The position numbers were made by a program, and so were the translations under genes. 6,835 bases of DNA from Desulfobacteraceae bacterium. GTDB taxonomy: Bacteria; Desulfobacterota; DSM-4660; Desulfatiglandales; Desulfatiglandaceae. Below, in pieces: positions 1 through 6,577 of this stretch. The first letter of the stretch is position 1; every line of letters starts with the position of its first letter. Below the pieces are notes generated by a model. That model was given only the letters and a program-made list of their open reading frames with translations, was not told the origin of the DNA and did no database searches. The DNA is taken from contig DQZA01000002.1 of assembly GCA_011042035.1 (NCBI GenBank), forward strand, positions 1 to 6,835, in the 5' to 3' direction.

Positions 1-2003
1 AAGGCCTTGGTACCCGGACACATGATGACTGCGCCCACCTTGACAGTCCTTTCAATTGGCTTTTCCTCGTGATTGATGGCACCTGCAAGGCATGCCTTCA
101 CGCACTGGTAGCATTCCGAGCATATGCCACACTTGAGACATCTCTCTGCTTCTTGGCGTGCCCGTTGTTCGTCAAAGCCGAGTGAAATTTCTTTGAAATT
201 ACCTTTTCGCTCTTCTAGCGAAAGTTTTGGCATCTGGGTCCTGGGAATCTTAAGCTCGCTATCGATTTCAGGCTTTACGTATGACCAATCTTTTTGCCTC
301 CCCTCCCTCATATCCAAGCCGTTTATGTAGCGGTGGATGCTTTCTGCCGCCTCTTTACCGCATCCAACGGCCTCCACCACAGACCTGGGTCCGTAAAACA
401 CATCACCACCGGCAAATACCCCCTCAACAGGTGTCTCAAGGGTTATGGGGTCAGCCTCCAGTCCCCCCTTCTTGCTCACAGCAATGCCTTGCGCCTCGGT
501 AAAGGACAGATCAGCAGCCTGGCCAATGGCCACGATTGCGGTATCCGCTTCAATAGTAGTCAAGTCTTGCTCGTCGTATTGAGGGCTGAAATTTCCCATC
601 TCGTCAAATACGCGAGTACATTTTTTGAATTCTATGGCCTTGAGTTTACCATTGCTCTCAATAAATTTTTTCGGCCCCAGACTGTTTGTAATCTCTATTC
701 CCTCTTCTAGTGCCTCTTCTATTTCATATTCCCATGCAGGCATCTCATCACGTTTTTCCAGACACACCAAACCAACTTTTTTGGCACCAAGCCTGAGAGC
801 GCTCATTGCTACGTCAATGGCTACGTTGCCACCCCCAATCACAACTACCCGCTCACCAACGGATACAGGCTCCTCCAGAGCCGCTTGCCTTAAAAAGTCA
901 ACTCCTTTGAGCACCTGGGGCAGATCTTCTCCTTCCACATTCAGCCTTCTGCTTAGGTGCAGACCAGTGGCAACAAATATCGCTCGGTAACCCTCGGTCT
1001 TCAGGCTGTCGATAGTAATGTCCTTGCCGAAAGTGACACCTGTTTTTATCTCCACGCCCATTTTTTCTATTATGCCAATCTCTGCCTTCATCACATCCCT
1101 GGGAAGTCGATAAGCCGGTATACCAACAGCCATCATGCCGCCTACAACGGGCAGCTTCTCGAAAACCGTGACCTTATACCCGTTTCTCCTCAAAAAATAG
1201 GCGGCCGAGAGGCCGGCGGGTCCAGAACCGATGACGGCGATTTTTTCATCCCTTTCTTCTACTGGTTCTGGTACGAAAGGCTCTGGGCTCAGCAGATCAA
1301 GATCTGCAATGAAACGATGAAGGTACTGTATTGCCAGGGGTTCCTCCACGTCCCCCCTGGTACATATCCCCTCACATGGATGATGGCACACTCGGCCGCA
1401 AACAGCGGGGAAAGGGTGTGCTTCCTTGAACAGTTCCAATGCCTCTCTGTATTTTCCTTCTCTTATCAGCGCAATGTATCCCTGAACACTTACGTGGGCA
1501 GGGCATGTGGCCTTACAAGGCGCTGTGCCTTTCTTACTTATGGCAAAGGCACCGGGTATGGCTTGGGGATAGCGCTTATAAGCAGCCTTTCTTTTGGAGA
1601 GATTTTCATCATATTCATTATCCAATTCAATGGGGCAAACTTTGGCACATTCCCCGCAGCTTGTGCATTTGGCAAGATCCACATAACGTGGATCTTGTCT
1701 GATTTGAGCCTCAAAATTTCCCTCTTCACCCTTGAGATCTATCAACTCTGCGTTGGTGATTAGTTCAATGTTCATGTGCCGGCCGACCTCGACCAGTTTC
1801 GGCGAAATCACTCACATGGCACAGTCATTAGTGGGAAAGGTCTTGTCCAGTTGGGACATCATGCCCCCAATGGCGGTTTCCTTCTCCACTAGGTAGACAT
1901 AGTATCCCGAGTTGGCCAGATCCAGAGCTGATTGCATGCCAGCAATGCCTCCGCCCAAAATCATTACAGATCCTGATAGTGCCTTTCCAGATTTGGTAGC
2001 CAT
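1..2003 (-). CDS. hdrA: Selenocysteine-containing HdrA-family FAD/iron-sulfur oxidoreductase with inserted GltD-like module (3' end beyond window)
   Basis: Cytoplasmic electron-transfer flavoprotein, probably the FAD hub of an Hdr-type complex serving the MetF encoded just upstream. Visible are 667 codons with one in-frame TGA, read as selenocysteine 64. Domains in order: FAD-binding GxGxxG at 17-22; HdrA signature TNDCAMU at 58-64, giving C61-x-x-U64; a [4Fe-4S] ferredoxin motif at C113, C116, C119 and C123-Pro; a GltD-type N-terminal iron-sulfur domain with C163-x3-C167-Pro and C202, C206, C210, C214; an FAD motif GSGPAG at 259-264; an NAD(P)-binding GGGNVA at 390-395; a GltD C-terminal GGD motif near 560; and six cysteines at 622, 625, 628, 631, 634 and 638. 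The last residues (VGAVIMCPG) look like HdrA resuming, so the C-terminus is missing. I translated nearly all of it by hand and found no frameshift. The ATG at 2003 follows a strong ribosome site. Family assignment is firm; physiological partner and electron acceptor are inferred. Confidence 0.9.
1782..1803 (-). promoter_or_regulatory. Candidate bacterial SECIS hairpin just downstream of the TGA codon
   Basis: Within the coding sequence, GCCGA (1803-1799) can pair with UCGGC (1786-1782). After a two-base AA bulge, a C-G and a U-G pair close an apical loop GGUCGA. The loop G-G-U falls at bases 21-23 counting from the U of UGA, close to the position of the GGU in the E. coli fdhF element, whose SelB-binding hairpin also has a bulge below the loop. 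The mRNA element would bind SelB and direct Sec-tRNA to the UGA. The stem is short and was found by eye, without a folding calculation, so the exact pairing is tentative. Confidence 0.6.
1812..1814 (-). other. In-frame TGA read as selenocysteine (Sec64 of HdrA)
   Basis: On the minus strand the codons run ACT AAT GAC TGT GCC ATG TGA GTG ATT TCG CCG AAA. This gives TNDCAM-U-VISPK, whereas HdrA homologues have a cysteine at the TGA position (TNDC-x-x-C-x-x-SPK). The reading frame is the same before and after the codon and homology continues directly on both sides, so it is not a frameshift. A TGA at a redox-motif cysteine is the usual signature of a bacterial selenoprotein, and Sec-containing HdrA proteins are known in methanogens and some anaerobic bacteria. 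The competing explanation is a point nonsense mutation or a sequencing error from TGC/TGT. The uninterrupted 603 codons that follow and the nearby SECIS-like hairpin argue against decay. Confidence 0.87.
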
Positions 2004-2006
2004 ACA

Positions 2007-2014
2007 TTCCCCCT
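2007..2014 (-). promoter_or_regulatory. Ribosome binding site for hdrA
   Basis: AGGGGGAA lies a few bases before the ATG at 2003-2001, inside the 21-base gap after the metF stop codon. It supports the ATG as the true start of the selenoprotein. With the absence of any hairpin in the gap, it also suggests co-transcription with metF. Confidence 0.6.
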
Positions 2015-2024
2015 GTAAAACTAT

Positions 2025-2903
2025 CTACACAATATTTGATTCATCAAGAATCTGCGGGAGCTTGTCTTCCCATCCCATTGTAGAAATCGCAACTCCCGGC
2101 AGTTCCATGTTCTTTATTTGTTTGATTATCTCTGCGGCAATCTTGATACATTCCCTAGCTTTGTCGGGTGCCTTTTGAATTGATTTTATGAGATTTTCGG
2201 GGATTGATATGTTCTTCATATTTCGGTTAATGTAGCGTGCCATTCCTGCAGACTTCAATAAGAGCACCTTTGGTATCAATGCCACCTGGTCCTTGTCCAG
2301 CCGCTTTAAGACTCTTTCCAGGATTTTTAAATCAAACACTGGGTTCGTTATCACAAACTTCACGCCCAGATTTATCTTTTTTTCCAGCTCTTCAAGTTCT
2401 AAATCAAACAGCCCCCCTTGTGCACCTGCATTAAAAAGCGCACCTACAAAGAAATCCGGAGCCCCCTTCAGTTCAATACCGGCCATATCTTTACCATTTT
2501 GCATCTGGTCAACTGCCTCAAGTAGTTCAAACACGTCTATGTCGTTGACGGCTCTGGCCTGGGGATGATCCCCTACGGTTATGTCATCGCCTTTCACAAC
2601 CATCAAATTTGGAATTCCTAAAGCGGCCGCTGAGAGGATGTCCGCCTGAAGAGCCAGCCTATTTCTGTCCCTGCAACACACTTGGAACACGGTTTCCAGT
2701 CCATTAATCTGCAAAGATAGACACCCACCTAAGGAGCTGGCCTTCATTACTGCGGTAGCCATTTCCGGCACCACGAAGGCATCTATCCTGCCTTTAACGT
2801 TGATTGCGTTGGTCAGCATTTCAGAAAAGTCTGCCCCCTTTGGTGGCTCAAATTCAGCTAGTACCGCAAATTTCTTTTGCTCTAACTTTTCCCTAAACGT
2901 CAT
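2025..2903 (-). CDS. metF: Methylenetetrahydrofolate reductase (MetF), Wood-Ljungdahl/Hdr-associated type
   Basis: 292 residues, close to the usual length of bacterial MetF (about 290-300). It interconverts 5,10-methylene-THF and 5-methyl-THF using bound FAD on a TIM barrel; in acetogens and sulfate reducers this is the last step of the methyl branch. Visible family motifs are AEFEPP at 16-21, where E17 aligns with the catalytic glutamate of E. coli MetF (FEFFPP); CCRDRNR at 76-82, the conserved [TC]CRDRN strand; and ALGI..L..VKGDD ending at 107, the aspartate-containing flavin loop. GDHPQA at 111-116 is typical of MetF from C1-pathway anaerobes rather than of the methionine-biosynthesis enzyme. 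The C-terminus (GVAIS..GWE.KLP.IL) also fits. The ATG is preceded by GGGGAGG. hdrA follows after 21 bases, so an electron-transfer partnership is likely. No MetV zinc-binding partner gene lies in this window; it could be outside. Confidence 0.92.
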   Translation of the reverse strand: MTFREKLEQKKFAVLAEFEPPKGADFSEMLTNAINVKGRIDAFVVPEMATAVMKASSLGGCLSLQINGLETVFQVCCRDRNRLALQADILSAAALGIPNLMVVKGDDITVGDHPQARAVNDIDVFELLEAVDQMQNGKDMAGIELKGAPDFFVGALFNAGAQGGLFDLELEELEKKINLGVKFVITNPVFDLKILERVLKRLDKDQVALIPKVLLLKSAGMARYINRNMKNISIPENLIKSIQKAPDKARECIKIAAEIIKQIKNMELPGVAISTMGWEDKLPQILDESNIV

Positions 2904-2912
2904 TTGGTCATG

Positions 2913-2919
2913 CCTCCCC
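2913..2919 (-). promoter_or_regulatory. Ribosome binding site for metF
   Basis: GGGGAGG sits nine bases before the ATG at 2903-2901. Another ATG at 2911-2909 is nearer but runs into TGA after two codons, so this site decides the start in favour of 2903. Confidence 0.65.
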
Positions 2920-2957
2920 GAAAAATATTAGTCTCCCTTTGTATCGATTAGTTTCCC

Positions 2958-2977
2958 TTACCGGATAATACCCGTAA
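2958..2977. repeat. Short imperfect inverted repeat in the metF leader
   Basis: TTAC at 2958-2961 mirrors GTAA at 2974-2977. After one mismatch, GG (2963-2964) pairs with CC (2971-2972) around an ATAATA centre. It lies about 55-75 bases before the metF start, where an operator or a leader hairpin could be. It is too short to rule out chance. Confidence 0.3.
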
Positions 2978-2989
2978 CTAGGCATAGCA

Positions 2990-3020
2990 AGCGACCCTGG
3001 CTCCTTTTGTGTGCCTCGCT
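2990..3020. repeat. Possible stem-loop between the kinase gene and metF
   Basis: AGCGA (2990-2994) pairs with TCGCT (3016-3020), and GGC (2999-3001) pairs with GCC (3013-3015), with a CCCT bulge on one side and an 11-base loop. On the minus strand it lies about 50 bases after the kinase stop codon. No run of T follows on the minus strand, so it is not a standard intrinsic terminator. It may be a structured leader or processing site, or chance. The rest of the 2904-3069 gap has no promoter I would defend; a TATTAT and a TAATAT occur on the minus strand but lack a good -35 partner. Confidence 0.3.
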
Positions 3021-3069
3021 AGTCACATTGAATAAGTCATTAACGTTATGGCTGACGAAACATTCTTCT

Positions 3070-4545
3070 CTATTGTTCGAAAATTGGAAGAAGGATTTTG
3101 AATGTAGTCCCTTTTCCCAGTTCGCTTTCCACTTCTATTGTTCCTCTATGAGCATCCAGTATTCCTTTAACAATAGAAAGGCCGAGGCCAGTACCCATTA
3201 CTTGTCTTGTCTTGGGGTCTTTTACCCTGTAAAATTTGTCAAAAATTTTCGGTAGTTCTTCCGCTGCAATTCCTATCCCTGTGTCGCTTACCTTTATTTC
3301 CACGTATTCACCGAGCGCCTTGGCTGAAATAACCACGCGCCCTCCATCAGGAGAATAGTTAATGGCATTGGTGATCAGGTTGGTAAACACTTCCTCCATT
3401 CTTTTTGAATCTGCTAGAATGGGCCGCAGCTCACCTTCCTCATATGTCAAGACTATGCCTTTTTCTTTGGCCACCGGTTCCAGGAAGGAGAGGGTTTCCT
3501 TTATTACCTCGCCTATATCAATAGGAACTTGATGTTGTATTGCTTTTCCCGCCTCTATTTTCGCAATATTCAAAAGGTCATTGATTAACTCCAGAAGAGA
3601 ATCTATTTTCTTTACACCTTTTTCCAAGAACTCATGTTGCTTTTCCCCGATCGGGCCAGCAAGACCCTCAAGTAGAACAGTATTTTGTTGTCGTATGGAA
3701 ACAAGAGGGCTACGCAGTTCATGGGCAACCATGTTCAGGAAATCCGATTTCATTTGATCTAGTTGTTTGAAGGCTGTGATATCTTCCAGTACCGTAACGG
3801 TACCCACTACTTCGTTGTCCGGCCCCAAAGCAGGAGCCGAAATGGCTCTAATTACCTTCGGCCCCCGCGAAATTTCGCGAGACACGGTTTGGGGGGTAGA
3901 TAATCTTGAATGGAGGATTTCCCTGAGAGATTCAATGAAATCTCTGTCCTCTACAAACTTGTCCACCGGGACAGGGCTATCAAGGTCACCTTTGATTTCC
4001 ATCATTTGCATTAATGCTGGATTGTGGAGGACAATTTCTAGGTTCCGATTGGTAACCAAAACCCCGTTGGCCATGCAGTTAATAATTGTCTTAAGCCTGC
4101 TCTTTTCCAACTTCAGGTCGTAAAGGTTGCGCCTGTTCTCCTCCTCAAACTGCTTGGCCTGCAATTCTAATTTGCGTTTTTCAGATGCCCTTTGAATGGT
4201 AATTAGGAACTGATCGATTTGAAAGGGCTTGGTTATGAAGTCATACGCGCCTTTTTTCATACACTCCACCGCGGTATCTACGGTACCGTGGCCCGTTATA
4301 ATGATGACAGGTATTTCAGGGTAATTAGTGTGTACCGTTTCGAGAACTTCCTCCCCGCTCATACCAGGCATTTTAAGGTCTAGCAGTATGAGGTCCACAG
4401 TGTCTTCGGAAAGCTGTTCTAGGGCGCTGTATCCGTTTTCCGCTGTTAGCACCTCGTAGTCTTTTCCGCTAAGTACCCTCCGGCATCCCTCGCGAACTAC
4501 CTTTTCGTCGTCAACCACTAAAACCTTAAGCTTTCGAGCCATCAT
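3070..4545 (-). CDS. Receiver-PAS-histidine kinase (two-component phosphorelay protein)
   Basis: 491 residues, soluble, with no membrane segment or signal peptide. The CheY-like receiver spans about 5-120: acidic pair D12-D13, phosphoacceptor D56 in LLDLKMPG, T84 and K106 in TKPF. A charged helical linker (about 120-150) leads to a PAS domain (about 150-258, ending in the usual LEDIT). The HisKA domain (about 265-330) carries H275 in an AHELRSPL box. The ATPase domain (about 370-491) has the N box TNLITNAINYSP, G1 box DTGIGI, F box IFDKFYR and G2 box GTGLGLS. All catalytic residues are present. The start ATG overlaps the stop of the preceding kinase gene (ATGA), so the two are translationally coupled. 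An obvious model is that the upstream kinase phosphorylates D56, which then tunes this protein's own kinase. There is no DNA-binding output domain. Domain calls are firm; the signal and target are unknown. Confidence 0.92.
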   Translation of the reverse strand: MMARKLKVLVVDDEKVVREGCRRVLSGKDYEVLTAENGYSALEQLSEDTVDLILLDLKMPGMSGEEVLETVHTNYPEIPVIIITGHGTVDTAVECMKKGAYDFITKPFQIDQFLITIQRASEKRKLELQAKQFEEENRRNLYDLKLEKSRLKTIINCMANGVLVTNRNLEIVLHNPALMQMMEIKGDLDSPVPVDKFVEDRDFIESLREILHSRLSTPQTVSREISRGPKVIRAISAPALGPDNEVVGTVTVLEDITAFKQLDQMKSDFLNMVAHELRSPLVSIRQQNTVLLEGLAGPIGEKQHEFLEKGVKKIDSLLELINDLLNIAKIEAGKAIQHQVPIDIGEVIKETLSFLEPVAKEKGIVLTYEEGELRPILADSKRMEEVFTNLITNAINYSPDGGRVVISAKALGEYVEIKVSDTGIGIAAEELPKIFDKFYRVKDPKTRQVMGTGLGLSIVKGILDAHRGTIEVESELGKGTTFKILLPIFEQ

Positions 4546-6530
4546 TCAGACATTCCCACAAATAAAGGTTCTTCAGAAACCGTGGTTTTAGATTCAAGAG
4601 GCAACTCAATATAAAAAACCGTCCCTCCATCTGGTGGGCATTCTACTCGGATGTTTCCCCCGTGGAGATTCATGATGTTCTGTGAAATACTGAGTCCTAG
4701 ACCGGTGCCCTTTCCAACCGGCTTAGTGGTAAAAAAGATATCGAATATCTTGTCTCTTAAATGTTCAGGGATTCCCGGTCCGGTGTCTGCCACTTCGATA
4801 AGGAATTTGTTCTCATCTTTGTTAAACCTAGCCCTTATGGTGAGAGTCCCCTTTCCTTGCATTGCGTCAGCGGCATTAATAAAAAGGTTTGTGAGGACCT
4901 GTTGCAGTTGGCCGAAATCCCCTATCATTTCAGGTATATCACTTTCGATTTCGGTGATTACTTTTATGTCTTGGAAGCTTGCTTGGTTAATTAACAGGTT
5001 GAGAGACTTTGTTACAAGTTCCTCCACGGTGAACGCAGAGGTCTTTCCAATTGACTGCCTACTAAATTCCAGTAGTTCAGCCACAATCTTTTTGCAACGT
5101 AGCGTTTGGTCTATTATCTCTTGCACGTCGCTGGTAAGTTGATGGTTGTCTTTAATGGCTTCCTTGAGTAGCTCTGCATAAATTAAGATCCCGGATAGAG
5201 GGTTATTGATTTCATGGGCTACACCGGCCGCCATACGGCCTACGGAGGCAATCTTTTCCGATTGGACTAATTGGAGGTGGGCCTGTTCAAGTTCCTTTCG
5301 CATCTGAAGTATTTCTCGCATGTCAGTAAATACTCCGACGCTTCCCACTTCTTTGCCGTCTATGGTAATTATGGAAGCTGAAAGGGTAACAGGGATTTTC
5401 TCTCCATCTTTGGTGGTTATGGTCATGGTTACAGGATTAAGCTTGCCGGGGGGGCCATATTGGTCACTCCTCATTTTCCGCATGTTTTCCTTCGCTGTTT
5501 CAATGTCATAAAAATTGCTCAGGTGGCCCTTGTTCATTATTTCTTTTGTAGAGTACCCTGTCAGCCGCTCCATCCCCTCATTAAAAATTAGGACATTGCC
5601 CTTAGTATCCACAACCACGATCCCGTCGACCGTGCTTTCTATTACGTTCTGGAAAAATGTCTTGGCCTTTTCCACCTCTTTTTCCAGTTTTATCCGGTCC
5701 GTGATGTCTCTGGAAACTTCCAATATTTGGACAACGTTACCACCTTCGTCGAAAATAGGTGCAATGGTGCTTACTTCGAATCGTTGCTCGTTATTTTCGT
5801 CAACGTATTCTTTATAGATACTAGAGAATTTTTTATGTTCGCCTATTTTGAATCCTTCCTCAAGGTAACAAGGTTTGCCATAGCGATTGCAAGGTTTGTC
5901 CAGAGAATGGCGAACCTCATAGCAAGGTTTTCCGATGACTTCCTCCTCAGTAACCCCCATTTCTTCCAAGAAAGTTTGGTTGACCGTATCTATGGTAAAG
6001 TCCCGGTTTACCACCATAACGCGATAGGGTAATGAGTTAAGTATTACCTGAATCCTTTTTCGCTGTCTTTGCTCGTATTCTTGGCGTTCCCTTTCAACTT
6101 TGGCCCTTTGCATTTCCATTTGCACTAAGCTGTAAAGCAATGCGGCACCTTTGTGATCCAAGAGAGAAACCTCTGGCGGTTTAGTTTGGTAAATAAGGTC
6201 TGCCACTTGGGGTGATCCTGCTAGTTCTATAATAAGATGGAGGTCCTTGAGTCGATAGATGTCCCTAAAGTCTGTTGTTGTATGGATTCCGAGTTTCCGG
6301 GCATAAATCATACATGGGGAATTTTCATCTAAATCGGAAACACCAAGAATCCTTATAGGCGGGTTTGGTACTTGGGTTAGCTGAAGGAATTCCAGAAACT
6401 TTTTACATCGTTTGCCGCCTCCCATAATGGCCACATTAAGGGGTTGGCCGGCTCCTTCGAAAGATGAGAGAGTAGAGGAGCCACCATAGGATTTGTTATG
6501 GATACCGTCCAGTCTACCTGTTGGGATCAC
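4542..6530 (-). CDS. Sensor histidine kinase with N-terminal Rossmann-like domain and two PAS domains
   Basis: 662 residues, with no transmembrane segment, so probably a cytoplasmic sensor. Residues about 31-135 look like a Rossmann nucleotide-binding fold: strand NVAIMGGG (32-39), then ILGVSDLD (61-68) with an acidic strand end, then LIIELAGSP (99-107). A coiled-coil helix (about 136-162) follows. PAS1 (about 163-278) contains three cysteines, C203, C214 and C221, and ends in SRDIT. PAS2 spans about 292-405. The HisKA domain has H439 in AHEINNP. The ATPase domain has NLFINAADAM, DTGPGIP, FFTTKPVGKGTGLGLS and a G-rich end, all intact. The start is a GTG at 6530; an in-frame stop lies at 6540-6542 and no ATG occurs before residue 36, so no longer start is possible. 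An AGG eight bases upstream is a weak ribosome site. It is coupled by ATGA overlap to the receiver-kinase gene. The ligand is unknown; NAD(H) binding is a guess from fold. Confidence 0.92.
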   Translation of the reverse strand: MIPTGRLDGIHNKSYGGSSTLSSFEGAGQPLNVAIMGGGKRCKKFLEFLQLTQVPNPPIRILGVSDLDENSPCMIYARKLGIHTTTDFRDIYRLKDLHLIIELAGSPQVADLIYQTKPPEVSLLDHKGAALLYSLVQMEMQRAKVERERQEYEQRQRKRIQVILNSLPYRVMVVNRDFTIDTVNQTFLEEMGVTEEEVIGKPCYEVRHSLDKPCNRYGKPCYLEEGFKIGEHKKFSSIYKEYVDENNEQRFEVSTIAPIFDEGGNVVQILEVSRDITDRIKLEKEVEKAKTFFQNVIESTVDGIVVVDTKGNVLIFNEGMERLTGYSTKEIMNKGHLSNFYDIETAKENMRKMRSDQYGPPGKLNPVTMTITTKDGEKIPVTLSASIITIDGKEVGSVGVFTDMREILQMRKELEQAHLQLVQSEKIASVGRMAAGVAHEINNPLSGILIYAELLKEAIKDNHQLTSDVQEIIDQTLRCKKIVAELLEFSRQSIGKTSAFTVEELVTKSLNLLINQASFQDIKVITEIESDIPEMIGDFGQLQQVLTNLFINAADAMQGKGTLTIRARFNKDENKFLIEVADTGPGIPEHLRDKIFDIFFTTKPVGKGTGLGLSISQNIMNLHGGNIRVECPPDGGTVFYIELPLESKTTVSEEPLFVGMSE

Positions 6531-6577
6531 AGTCCAAACCTAATACTAGGCATAAAGAATGGGCGAACGTTATAAAC

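Noticed and set aside
294..710. 138-codon open frame on the plus strand
   Set aside because: Antisense to the GltD-like part of hdrA, with no recognisable protein features.
1538..1729. 63-codon minus-strand open frame inside hdrA
   Set aside because: It is in a different frame from the hdrA frame, which encodes a conserved ferredoxin motif across the same bases.
957..1763. 268-codon open frame on the plus strand
   Set aside because: It lies antisense to the HdrA/GltD gene, has no domain or plausible motif, and is low in coding character. The minus-strand frame here encodes FAD, NAD(P) and iron-sulfur motifs, so this is a shadow.
1812..2003. A stand-alone 63-residue protein or a pseudogene fragment of HdrA
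   Set aside because: The frame continues unshifted past the TGA with conserved HdrA sequence and 603 further sense codons. No second lesion is present, and a SECIS-like hairpin follows.
3000..3016. Sigma-54 promoter before metF (GGCAC on the minus strand followed by GC)
   Set aside because: The spacing between the GG and GC elements is about two bases too long, and the TTGC part is absent.
3767..4123. 118-codon plus-strand open frame
   Set aside because: Antisense to the PAS domain of the receiver-kinase; no features of its own. The same holds for the plus-strand frames at 4651-5142, 5515-5817 and 5727-6032.
6539..6550. CCTAATACTAGG near-palindrome before the sensor kinase
   Set aside because: Only four pairs on each side and it overlaps the likely ribosome site, so it is not distinguishable from chance.
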